Shown here one piece after another: positions 53,741-63,165 of a stretch of DNA of 64,000 bases (within the stretch, counting starts at the first letter, position 1; every line of letters begins with the position of its first letter). This stretch comes from Haemophilus haemolyticus. Lineage in GTDB: Bacteria > Pseudomonadota > Gammaproteobacteria > Enterobacterales > Pasteurellaceae. Location: positions 83,673 through 147,672 of the forward strand of contig NZ_LYCK01000011.1 in assembly GCF_001679045.1 (NCBI RefSeq), given 5' to 3'. The notes below the pieces were generated by a model that searched no databases, was not told the DNA's origin, and was given only the letters and a program-made list of their open reading frames with translations. Position numbers and translations under genes: made by a program.

Positions 53741-55282
53741 CTAATTTTTAACCTTTCGCCACAAATCTTTACTATAAATGGTTCCAACAGAATTTACTTG
53801 CGCATCCATTATACTTGGCGCGAGATAAACGGGCATACTATATTGAAAAATGGGTAACACTAAATATTCTTGTTGAACTATCCCTTTTAATTTCGCGTAA
53901 TTTTCTAACCGCACTTTTTCGGATGTTGTCGTCATTGCACTTTCAAATAAACGATCAAATTCTGCATTTTTATAGCCATTTTTATTATCAGGGCTCTTTG
54001 AATAGAACAAATTTAAGAAAGCGACAGGATCATTAAAATCTGCGCACCAACCTGATCGAATTAATTGAAAATCGCCTTTTGTGCGAGCCGTTTGCAATTC
54101 TTGCCAACTCATCCCTTGATTTTCAACTCGTAATAAATCTGATTGCGATAACTGACGATTTAATTGCATTGCAATGGTTTGATTCAGAGACGAATCATCA
54201 TAATGAATACGTAATTTCAACGGGTGAGTTTCATTAATGTGGTTTTGGGAAAGAAGCTGTTCTGCAACAACGGGCTCCCAAATAGACTCTTGCTCACCTA
54301 GCATAGATTTAGGTAAAAAAGTATTACTTGGATGAAGATGAGCAATATCGGCAACCAAATTTTTCGTAGAAATCATCGAAGCAATCGCTTTTCTTACCGC
54401 ACTTTTTTTCAACATAGGATCGGCTAGATTAAACTCATAGAAGTAAGTACAAAGCTGCGGATAATCTAGGATATTCTGATCAGTTTTTTTCGGATTTACT
54501 ACAACATCAAAATCAGACAAATCTGCATCTACTGCAATTTTTTGATACTTTACTTTCTGAAATATTACTTTTTCTTTTGCCCAATAATAAGGATTGGTAG
54601 TTAAAATGTGCTGATTTTCAGCCTGACTGTGTAATTGATAGGCGCCATTGCTAATAAGCATTTCAGGCGATTTTGTATAGCGAGGCAAAAGGCTGACGTG
54701 TGCCAGCATAGAAGGTAAATATGGCGATGCTTTATCTAATTCAATGCGTAAAGTGCGGTCATTTTCGGCAAACAATCCGAGCGATTCCACAGTTAGTGTT
54801 TTTTCCAATACTGCCTTCGCATTTTTCAGATTCATGAAAGCCAAATAATTTTTAAGTGGACTTTCAGATTGAGAAAGTGCTTGCCAAGATTGTACAAAAT
54901 CAGAGGCAGTCAGCGCTTCATCATTTGACCATTTAGCATTTTCACGCAAAGTGAAAATCCATGTTTTATTATCCTTAGTTTGCCAGCTTTCTGCTACGGC
55001 AGGAACAAGATTACCTTGCGAATCATAAGCCGTTAAGCCTTCAAAAAGATCGCGTAATAATTGAGCTTGTTCTTCACTTTGTGCTTGCCAAGGTTGCAAA
55101 GTCAAATCACCATAAACACCGCGTTTTAATTCAACTCGGTTAGATTCCAATTGAGTATTTTTCGGTGCCTCAACTTGTGGCGAAACAGGCTTGGGATTAT
55201 CCAATTTATCACAAGCCACCATAGTAAAAATAATGGAAAAAATAACCGCACTTCGCTGACACAAAGCTAGAAAATTATTCAT
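53741..55282 (-). CDS. Orphan OppA-family peptide-binding lipoprotein
   Basis: A 513-residue extracytoplasmic solute-binding protein (SBP_bac_5 family). The signal peptide ends in a lipobox, T-M-V-A-C (Cys24), so it should be lipid-anchored. Family landmarks include the N-terminal RGVYGDLTLQPWQAQSEEQAQLLRDLFEGL and AESWQTKDNKTWIFTLRENAKWSNDEALTASDF. No permease or ATPase genes adjoin it, so it must borrow a transporter, as MppA borrows the Opp permease in E. coli; it could bind murein peptides or other oligopeptides. Its start overlaps ybaN by 8 bases. Confidence 0.88.
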   Translation of the reverse strand: MNNFLALCQRSAVIFSIIFTMVACDKLDNPKPVSPQVEAPKNTQLESNRVELKRGVYGDLTLQPWQAQSEEQAQLLRDLFEGLTAYDSQGNLVPAVAESWQTKDNKTWIFTLRENAKWSNDEALTASDFVQSWQALSQSESPLKNYLAFMNLKNAKAVLEKTLTVESLGLFAENDRTLRIELDKASPYLPSMLAHVSLLPRYTKSPEMLISNGAYQLHSQAENQHILTTNPYYWAKEKVIFQKVKYQKIAVDADLSDFDVVVNPKKTDQNILDYPQLCTYFYEFNLADPMLKKSAVRKAIASMISTKNLVADIAHLHPSNTFLPKSMLGEQESIWEPVVAEQLLSQNHINETHPLKLRIHYDDSSLNQTIAMQLNRQLSQSDLLRVENQGMSWQELQTARTKGDFQLIRSGWCADFNDPVAFLNLFYSKSPDNKNGYKNAEFDRLFESAMTTTSEKVRLENYAKLKGIVQQEYLVLPIFQYSMPVYLAPSIMDAQVNSVGTIYSKDLWRKVKN

Positions 55283-55637
55283 TTTCAGTTTTAATCCAAA
55301 ACAAGAAGAACCAATACTTAATACAAATCAATGCAGCAATAACGCTACGCCCTATTACGCTTGGCGTGAAATAAAAACCAATAAGTAACATTGTGGTCGA
55401 AAAACTCAAAATATAAATTTTGGTATTTTTCTTTAATGAGCGATTTTCATTAAAAGACTTAAGATGTTTTTGATAAATACTTGTGCCTAAAAACCATTGT
55501 TCTAAGCGTTTTGAACCTTTTGCAAAGAAAAATAAAGTAAGTAATAAAAAAGGCGTGGTCGGTAAAATAGGAAGGAAAATTCCAATGATGCCAAGTGCAA
55601 GAGAAAGAAAACCTAAAACAATGTAAATAAACTTCAT
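55275..55637 (-). CDS. ybaN: YbaN family inner-membrane protein (DUF454)
   Basis: A 120-residue protein with three to four hydrophobic segments (residues 4-40 as a hairpin with the ILPTTPFLLL motif, and 74-115). The P-T-T-P-F-L motif marks DUF454. Its role is unknown. AGGAACATT precedes the ATG. Its stop overlaps the start of the OppA-like gene, so the two are co-translated. Confidence 0.88.
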   Translation of the reverse strand: MKFIYIVLGFLSLALGIIGIFLPILPTTPFLLLTLFFFAKGSKRLEQWFLGTSIYQKHLKSFNENRSLKKNTKIYILSFSTTMLLIGFYFTPSVIGRSVIAALICIKYWFFLFWIKTENE

Positions 55638-55753
55638 AATGTTCCTAATAAAAAGAAAATGCGAACCATTATTACTGATTTTTTAGATTTTTCAACCTTG
55701 ATATTATAGAATTTGCCGTCACATAAAAAGTAGTTTTCAAAAAAGGAACATTT

Positions 55754-57802
55754 ATGTCTATGTCAAATCCATTACTTAACATTCAAGACTTACCGCCATT
55801 TTCACAAATCAAGCCAGAACATATTCAACCAGCTGTTGAAAAATTAATTCAAGATTGTCGCGATACGATAGAACAAGTGTTAAAACAACCGCACTTTACT
55901 TGGGAAAATTTCATTTTGCCTTTAACGGAAACCAATGATCGCTTAAATCGTGCGTGGTCCCCCGTTTCTCATCTCAATTCAGTAAAAAATAGCACTGAAT
56001 TACGTGAAGCCTATCAAGCGTGCTTGCCTTTACTTTCTGAATACAGCACTTGGGTTGGTCAGCATAAAGGGCTTTATAATGCCTATTTAGCGTTAAAAAA
56101 TAGTGCTGAATTTGCGGACTATTCTATTGCACAAAAGAAAGCCATTGAAAATTCACTGCGTGATTTTGAACTTTCAGGTATCGGGCTTTCCGAAGATAAA
56201 CAACAACGTTATGGCGAAATTGTTGCGCGCTTATCAGAATTAAATTCACAATTTAGCAATAACGTATTAGATGCAACAATGGGCTGGGAAAAACTCATTG
56301 AAAACGAATCAGAACTTGCAGGCTTACCTGAATCCGCACTACAAGCAGCACAACAATCTGCCGAAAGTAAAGGATTAAAAGGCTATCGTTTTACGTTAGA
56401 AATCCCAAGTTATTTGCCTGTGATGACTTACTGTGAAAATCGTGCATTGCGTGAAGAAATGTACCGTGCTTATGCAACACGCGCCTCAGAACAAGGCCCT
56501 AATGCAGGCAAATGGGACAACAGTAAAGTTATGGAAGAAATTCTTACATTACGCGTGGAATTGGCGAAATTACTCAGTTTTAATACTTACACCGAACTTT
56601 CACTTGCCACCAAAATGGCAGAAAACCCACAACAAGTGCTAGATTTCTTAGATCATCTTGCCGAACGAGCTAAACCACAAGGCGAAAAAGAACTGCAAGA
56701 ATTGAGAGATTACTGCGAAAAAGAATTTGGTGTCACTGAACTTGCGCCTTGGGATATTGGTTTTTACAGCGAAAAACAAAAACAACATTTGTATGCCATT
56801 AACGATGAAGAACTTCGCCCATATTTTCCTGAAAATCGCGTGATTTCAGGACTGTTTGAATTGATTAAACGCATTTTCAATATTCGTGCAGTTGAACGCA
56901 AAGACGTGGACACTTGGCATAAAGATGTGCGTTTCTTTGATTTAATCGATGAAAACGATCAACTCCGTGGCAGTTTCTATCTTGATTTATATGCACGCGA
57001 ACACAAACGTGGCGGTGCTTGGATGGATGATTGTATCGGACGCAAGTGTAAACTGGATGGCAGCATTCAAACTCCTGTGGCTTATTTAACTTGCAACTTC
57101 AATGCACCGATAGGGAATAAACCAGCCTTATTTACGCACGATGAAGTGACTACCCTATTCCACGAATTTGGTCACGGCATCCATCATATGCTCACGCAAA
57201 TTGATGTCTCCGATGTGGCGGGGATTAACGGCGTGCCTTGGGATGCGGTGGAATTACCAAGTCAATTTATGGAAAACTGGTGCTGGGAAGAAGAGGCTTT
57301 GGCGTTTATTTCAGGGCATTACGAAACAGGCGAGCCGTTGCCAAAAGAAAAACTCACGCAATTGTTAAAAGCGAAAAATTTCCAAGCCGCAATGTTTATC
57401 TTACGTCAGCTTGAATTTGGGATTTTTGATTTCCGTTTACATCACACCTTTGATACGGAAAAAACCAATCAAATTTTAGATACACTTAAAGCGGTGAAAT
57501 CACAAGTTGCCGTCATAAAAGGCGTGGATTGGGCAAGAACTCCGCACAGCTTCAGCCATATTTTTGCAGGGGGCTACGCTGCAGGTTATTACAGCTATTT
57601 ATGGGCTGAAGTCTTATCAGCTGATGCCTATTCACGCTTTGAAGAAGAAGGTATTTTCAACCCAATCACCGGCAAATCATTCTTAGATGAAATTCTCACG
57701 CGTGGTGGCTCAGAAGAACCAATGGAACTCTTCAAACGCTTCCGTGGCAGAGAGCCGCAATTAGATGCATTGTTAAGACACAAAGGCATTGCAAATAACT
57801 AA
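55754..57802 (+). CDS. prlC: Oligopeptidase A
   Basis: Cytoplasmic M3-family zinc peptidase that degrades signal peptides and oligopeptides. The 682-residue protein (or 680 from the second Met at 55760) matches E. coli PrlC. The zinc motif H-E-F-G-H is at residues 470-474 (TTLFHEFGHGIHHML), with the downstream Glu ligand in PSQFMENWCWE. AAAGGAAC precedes the first ATG. It is divergent from ybaN and the orphan peptide-binding protein; peptide use links them loosely. Confidence 0.95.
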   Translation: MSMSNPLLNIQDLPPFSQIKPEHIQPAVEKLIQDCRDTIEQVLKQPHFTWENFILPLTETNDRLNRAWSPVSHLNSVKNSTELREAYQACLPLLSEYSTWVGQHKGLYNAYLALKNSAEFADYSIAQKKAIENSLRDFELSGIGLSEDKQQRYGEIVARLSELNSQFSNNVLDATMGWEKLIENESELAGLPESALQAAQQSAESKGLKGYRFTLEIPSYLPVMTYCENRALREEMYRAYATRASEQGPNAGKWDNSKVMEEILTLRVELAKLLSFNTYTELSLATKMAENPQQVLDFLDHLAERAKPQGEKELQELRDYCEKEFGVTELAPWDIGFYSEKQKQHLYAINDEELRPYFPENRVISGLFELIKRIFNIRAVERKDVDTWHKDVRFFDLIDENDQLRGSFYLDLYAREHKRGGAWMDDCIGRKCKLDGSIQTPVAYLTCNFNAPIGNKPALFTHDEVTTLFHEFGHGIHHMLTQIDVSDVAGINGVPWDAVELPSQFMENWCWEEEALAFISGHYETGEPLPKEKLTQLLKAKNFQAAMFILRQLEFGIFDFRLHHTFDTEKTNQILDTLKAVKSQVAVIKGVDWARTPHSFSHIFAGGYAAGYYSYLWAEVLSADAYSRFEEEGIFNPITGKSFLDEILTRGGSEEPMELFKRFRGREPQLDALLRHKGIANN

Positions 57803-57805
57803 TCA

Positions 57806-57832
57806 TCAGGCGGACTTAAGTCCGCCTTTCTA
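57806..57832 (+). terminator. Terminator of prlC
   Basis: AGGCGGAC (57808-57815) and GTCCGCCT (57820-57827) form a perfect 8-bp stem followed by TTCTATT. Confidence 0.8.
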
Positions 57833-58161
57833 TTCCCATTTAAATATTCCTATTTGCTATAAAAATAATCAATATATCTATACATTTCACCATATTATTT
57901 CCACCGAAATCAGACTATCAAGAATATCAATAACCCCAATTAACAACTGGGTCTATATTAAAAATCATCACAAAAAATGAATAAATAGAATGTAAAAATA
58001 ATGTAAAGAATTGTAAATTCAATTTATTTACACATTTTTTTCATTATAATTCGCAACACTTTAGAACAAGTAGGAATAATGACTGATTCTCTTATTGTCT
58101 GAAGTTTATTCAGAATGCTCTCTAACTTTCGTTAAATTAACTATTTAGGATAAAAAAACAA
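57833..58161 (+). promoter_or_regulatory. AT-rich leader and promoter region of the adhesin gene
   Basis: A TATAAT (58045-58050) in an AT-rich stretch suggests transcription from about 58057, leaving a leader of about 105 bases. No good -35 at 16-18 bases is clear. A 7-codon frame, ATG 58079 to TGA 58102, has AGGAA just before it. AGGATAAAAAAACAA leads into the adhesin ATG. No tetranucleotide repeat tract is present. Confidence 0.4.
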
Positions 58162-61133
58162 ATGAATCGAATTTATAAAACTATCTGGAATGCTGCAACG
58201 CAATCATGGACTGTGGCAGGAGAATTAGCTTCTGCAAAAGGCAAAAGTGCATCAAAAACAGTCTCAACATTAGCCGCACTTTCTGTGGCATCCGTATTAG
58301 GTGTATCAAGTGCAATGGCTGCAGATAATGAATTGCCAAAATTAACACCTGTCCCAGAGACTCCTGCTACTAATATCGTTACCAAACCGGGACAAACAGT
58401 TATTATAATTAATAATGATAATAAAAATGCTGTTACGACTGAAACAAATAGTCTGGATGGTAAACCTAAACATATTATTGTTGTTGGTTCACAAAACAAG
58501 CAAGTTTATGATGGACAAATCTTAATTGGTTATGAAATCAATAGCCCTGCTCAAGTTTACAGTGAAAACGGGAAATCAGCAGGTAAGGCAGGGGATGTTG
58601 CTATCGGTCATCACATTACCTTAGGTGGTTCTGATGGTACAACTGCTGGTGATTCAGCTAAAAATGTTCAAGATTCATTCAGTACTGCTGTAGGTTATGG
58701 TTCCCAAGCTGTAGGTCCAGTCGTTGCTATGGGCGTTGGGGCTCGTTCAGATATGCGGGCACACGAAGGTTGGGATTCAGTTAAAGAAGGTATTGTTGCA
58801 GTTGGTCCTTTTGCTTTGGCTGCTGATAATAAAAATGGCACTACAGCAATCGGTGCAATTTCTGCTGCAAATTATGATAACTCTGTAGCTATTGGTGCAC
58901 TTTCTGGTGCCGCTGCGGATTGGGAAGATCGTGGTATTGGTGAACAATTTAATCCTGGAATTGATCAAGCTGGCAAAGATAAAGCTAAATATCAAATTTT
59001 AGAAAGTTATGGCCCAAGTAATGTCCGTCAAGGTCTCACTTCGGTTGGTTATAAAGCTGGTGCACGTGGTGGCGCTTCAACAGCTCTAGGTTTTGAAGCC
59101 GTAACTGGTGCTGCAAATATGACGGTAGGTCAAAACTCAACGGCTGTCGGTGTACGCGCACACGCTGTAAAAGATAACTCCCTTGCGATAGGTGATAATG
59201 CTCTCGCTGGTGGTTTAACTACAGCTCAATCTAAAGAAATGATGGCTGAAGTTACTCGTTTGAGAGGTTTGAAAACCCGAGCTGAAAAAGTGTTAGCGGA
59301 TGCTCAAAAGGCTCTAAAAGATGATGGCTCTGCTGAAAATAAATTTAAAGTAGCTTCAGCAACAGCTACATTGGAAAGAATTAAACTAGCAATTGAACGA
59401 GCAGAAAAAGATGCAACTCGTCTTTCCAATAAAGATAGTGATACTCAATTCTCTATAGCAATTGGTTCTGAGGCTCATGCTAACAACTATCAAACAACGG
59501 CAATTGGTCGCTTAGCGAAAGCTTATGGAGCAGGTTCAAATGCTGTTGGTTATAATGCTATAGCTGAAGGTGATTATTCAAATGCTATGGGGTATGAAGC
59601 TCAAGCATACGGTGATCGCTCAAATGCTATAGGTTATAAAACAATTGTTGGTAAAACATACGGTAAAACACGTACAGACAGCACAGCTATAGGTTCAAAT
59701 AATACTGTCGATGCCAAAGAAGTGATGGTTTTAGGTAACAATGTTGAAATTGATAGTAGAGATAAAATACGTAACGGAGCAGTAGTATTAGGTCATAATA
59801 GTACAGGTAAAGAACATACTGTTAAAGCTGTAAATTCAGCAGAAGTTGGTAAAACCACTTACTCAGGGTTTGCGGGTAATTTAGGTGGTAAAGATACAAA
59901 TGGAGAACCTGCTGATGCCGCTGGAGATAAACAAGGTCGCTTTGTTTCTATTGGTAAGAAAGGGGAAGAACGCCAAATCAAACACGTTGCAGCAGGTGAG
60001 ATTTCAAAAGATTCAACCGATGCAATTAATGGTTCACAGCTTTATGGTATGACATCTGCTCTTGACACTCGTGTAACTAAAAATGAAGGTGATATTGCAG
60101 CTATTAATACTAAGTTAGGTGATATCAATACAAACGTTACTAATCTTGACAACCGTGCATGGACTATCTCTGATGGTACAAATGAAAATCCAATTAAAGA
60201 TCAGAAAGTCACATTTAAAGGTGAAAATGGTGTAACAGTAAGCTTAGATAAAGGGAGCAATACTGTAACCATTAAAGGTGGTTTAACTGATGCCGATAAG
60301 CAAAACATTGCAAATGATATCAGCAACAATATTGAGAATGTATTGAATAATAAAGATGTTGGTTTTTCAATTAAACAAAATGGCAAAAACACCCTAGATA
60401 CTAATGGCAATCCATTAACCCAAACAGAAAAAGTTACACCGAAAGATACAGTTAACTTTAAAAATGGTAACGGCACAACGGTGAAAGCGGTAACGAAAAA
60501 AGGTGCAACACCAGCTGATGCCGATGAAACCTCAATTTCTGTTGATGTAGATGGCGTTAAATTCACGGATAAAAATGGTAACAATGTTGTTCGTGATGAT
60601 AATGGCAATTATGTAAAAACGGATGCTAACGGCAACCCAACAGGCGAAAAAGTGGATAACAAAGATGTTATCATGAATATTAATAACCCTGCTGGTGGAA
60701 ATACTGTGATCAATAACCTTCAAGTAAATGGCGGTAAAGTTGAAGCAGGATCGAAAGATGCAGTGAATGGCGATCAATTACATAAAGTTGCTCAGAAAGT
60801 AAATCAAAATACTCAATCAATAATATTAACAATCGTTTAGGCGATATTGATGGTAAAATGGGCAAATTGAACAACAAAATTGATAATGTGGATAAACGCG
60901 CAAGCCGTGGTATCGCAACTGCGGGTGCAATGGGTATGTTACCACAGCCACATATTTCAGGTCGTTCAATGGTTTCTGCTGCAACCACAAGCTATCGTGG
61001 TCAACAAGCTTTAGCAGTGGGTTACTCTCGCTTATCTGATAATGGTAAACACATTATCAAATTCAGCGGTGCATCTAACCTTGCAGGTAAGAAAGATGCG
61101 ATGGTTGGTGCAGCATACGGATACCAATGGTAA
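58162..61133 (+). pseudogene. Trimeric autotransporter adhesin (YadA/Hia-type), frameshifted before the anchor
   Basis: The N-terminus is an extended signal peptide region (MNRIYKTIWNAATQSWTVAG) with cleavage after Ala-Met-Ala at residue 53. YadA-type head repeats (S-x-A-I-G / T-A-V-G-Y) span about residues 145-545, interrupted at 354-424 by a charged helical segment. A neck (AGEISKDSTDAINGSQLYG) follows at about 611-630, then a stalk and a second neck (AGSKDAVNGDQL). The frame ends at TAG 60838-60840 after 892 residues. The rest of the stalk, the YadA anchor and the terminal Trp continue in another frame from about 60822 to 61133. Adding one CAAT to CAATCAAT (60814-60821) restores a 991-residue protein. 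As written, the passenger cannot be anchored or exported normally. Confidence 0.88.
60814..60821 (+). repeat. CAAT tetranucleotide at the adhesin frameshift
   Basis: Two tandem CAAT units at the point where the frames change; three units would give an unbroken reading frame T-Q-S-I-N-N-I-N-N-R-L-G-D-I. Confidence 0.8.
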
Positions 61134-61167
61134 TTCAATAACAATAATAGGTCTCTAAAGTAAATAA

Positions 61168-61198
61168 AAAACCCAGCAAATGCTGGGTTCTTTTTTAA
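61168..61198 (+). terminator. Terminator of the adhesin gene
   Basis: AACCCAGCA (61170-61178) and TGCTGGGTT (61181-61189) form a perfect 9-bp stem followed by CTTTTTT. Confidence 0.85.
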
Positions 61199-61246
61199 CA
61201 TATCAGTATTAACTTTAAATAAATCAACTTATGCCAAGTTATCTGT

Positions 61247-63052
61247 CTATTTATCATCAGTGTGACAAAATTGAGCTAACTCTTCTACATTTTCTAACCA
61301 ATGATTCCCAATTTCATCAATCAATTCGCTGCAATTAAAAACATCAGAATTTTTAGCCGCACTTTCTAAAGTATCCGCTAATTGACGTAAATGATTTAAC
61401 CCCACCGATGCCGCTGCGCCTTTAATTTTATGGGCGGTATCTTCTGTGTCTTTCATATTATCTTTTGATAATTGAGCCAGATAATTTGGCATCGTTTGTT
61501 TGAATAAAGATAAATTTTCTAAAATTTGGGATTTTCCAAGCGTTTCAATCAGCGCTAAATCAAACTGTTCTGAAAGCTCATTATCATCATTCATTTCTAT
61601 AATAGATTCGCTTTCATCCGCAAAAAATTGCTGCAAACAATGGTGTAAATCCTTAATTGAAATGGGTTTGCGTAATACGCCATCCATGCCCATTTCTAAA
61701 TATTCTTGCTCGCTTTGCATAACATTGGCGGTAAAAGCAATCATTGGCGGTAAAAAATCATAAATACCGTTCTCATAGTTCTCTCGCAAATATTGGGCAA
61801 TTTCAAAACCACTCATATCTGGTAATTTAATATCTAGCAATAAAATGTCGTAAACATTTTTCTCAAATAAAGTGATCGCCTGCTTGCCATTTGTAGCAAC
61901 ATCAACATGATGCCCAAGTTTTTCTAAAATAGTTTTCGCAACCATAATATTGAGGTCAACATCCTCTACTAAAAGAATGTTCAAGGATGGAATATTTTTC
62001 TTAACGGATTCTTTTTCAGAAATTTCCTGAGCGTGGAGAGTAAGATGGAAAGTCGCGCCTTTTCCTCGCTCACTTTCAACTGTTAAATCCCCTTCCATTA
62101 ACTGAGCGAGATTTTTAGAAATAGCCAACCCAATACCGCTACCCGCACTTTGCTGACGACTTTCTTTCACTTGATAATACATTTCAAAAATATGTTTTTG
62201 TTCTTCAGGTGAAATCCCCATTCCTGTATCTTTCACAATAAAATGGTAACAATCCTGATTTCTGATAATTTTCAGAATAATATTTCCCTGATCTGTAAAC
62301 TTCACCGCGTTACTAATTAAGTTCCACAAAATTTGACTCAAGCGAACACGATCAAGATTCAACCAATTAGGTAAATTAGGTTCAAGCTCTAAAGAAAAAA
62401 TAAGATTTTTTTGTTTGGCGAGGAAACTGGCAAAATTATAAATATCGTTTAATAAGGCGGGGAAATCTGTTGGCTGACGATTTAATTCAATTCGGCTGGC
62501 ATCAATTTTTTCCAAATCAATAATATCGCTAAAAATATAGCCTAAACTGACCGCACTTATGTTGATAGTTTTTAAATAATTACGCTGGCGATCGTCTAAT
62601 TCATCATCAAGTAAAATCTGACTAAGCCCGACAATCCCATTCAATGGCGTGCGCAATTCATGGCTTATTGTGGCAAGTAAGGTACTTTTATCACGGCTAT
62701 TTTTTTCTAACTTTTCTAATGCTTGAGATAATTTTTTCTGAGCGGCAATTCGCTCTGCAACCTCATTTTCCAAACGATTAACCGAACTAGAAAGATCAAG
62801 ACGAGAATGTTCAAGTTTTTCGACCAATAAAGTAAAAAAATAAATAACAAAAGGCGCAGTGAGTAAGCCAAAAGTTACCGAACGAAAAATATCTACCCAA
62901 GAAATCTGATGAACAATAAATATACTAAATAAAATCTGAGTACAAAGAGCTAAAACCGCGAGAATCATCACGCCTAAAAGAGAAAAACGAAGGCGCCCAA
63001 GACGAATAACCCAATCCACATAACTCTGAGCAAAATATTTGAAATTTTTCAT
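61247..63052 (-). CDS. arcB: Aerobic respiration control sensor kinase ArcB (short form without PAS domain)
   Basis: Hybrid histidine kinase that senses quinone redox state and phosphorylates ArcA. The ATG at 63052 (MKNFKYFAQSYVDWVIRL, AGGAG upstream) gives 600 residues against about 778 in E. coli. Two membrane helices (about 22-48 and 56-80) are followed by a coiled coil (80-125), the H-box ATISHELRTPLNG with His131, the ATPase domain (N-box NLISNAVKFTD, G-boxes DTGMGISPEEQ and GSGIGLAISK), a receiver (DILLLDIKLPDMSG) and a C-terminal HPt (TAHKIKGAAASVG). The PAS/linker region that carries the redox cysteines in E. coli is absent, as described for H. influenzae ArcB. Confidence 0.95.
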   Translation of the reverse strand: MKNFKYFAQSYVDWVIRLGRLRFSLLGVMILAVLALCTQILFSIFIVHQISWVDIFRSVTFGLLTAPFVIYFFTLLVEKLEHSRLDLSSSVNRLENEVAERIAAQKKLSQALEKLEKNSRDKSTLLATISHELRTPLNGIVGLSQILLDDELDDRQRNYLKTINISAVSLGYIFSDIIDLEKIDASRIELNRQPTDFPALLNDIYNFASFLAKQKNLIFSLELEPNLPNWLNLDRVRLSQILWNLISNAVKFTDQGNIILKIIRNQDCYHFIVKDTGMGISPEEQKHIFEMYYQVKESRQQSAGSGIGLAISKNLAQLMEGDLTVESERGKGATFHLTLHAQEISEKESVKKNIPSLNILLVEDVDLNIMVAKTILEKLGHHVDVATNGKQAITLFEKNVYDILLLDIKLPDMSGFEIAQYLRENYENGIYDFLPPMIAFTANVMQSEQEYLEMGMDGVLRKPISIKDLHHCLQQFFADESESIIEMNDDNELSEQFDLALIETLGKSQILENLSLFKQTMPNYLAQLSKDNMKDTEDTAHKIKGAAASVGLNHLRQLADTLESAAKNSDVFNCSELIDEIGNHWLENVEELAQFCHTDDK

Positions 63053-63165
63053 CAAATCTCCTAAAACATTATTATCGTTATAAAAAAACCTGTGCATACA
63101 GGCTTTATTATATCCATAAAGTAAAAGAGATTGTTATTACTATGTGTGCGTAAGAAATGAAAAAC

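Noticed and set aside
58173..58499. Minus-strand frame opposite the adhesin signal peptide
   Set aside because: Hydrophobic shadow of an Ala-rich signal sequence; no start signals.
60858..61133. A separate small anchor gene after the adhesin
   Set aside because: Its ATG lies in the middle of a stalk helix, has no ribosome site or signal peptide, and a one-CAAT change joins it exactly to the upstream frame.
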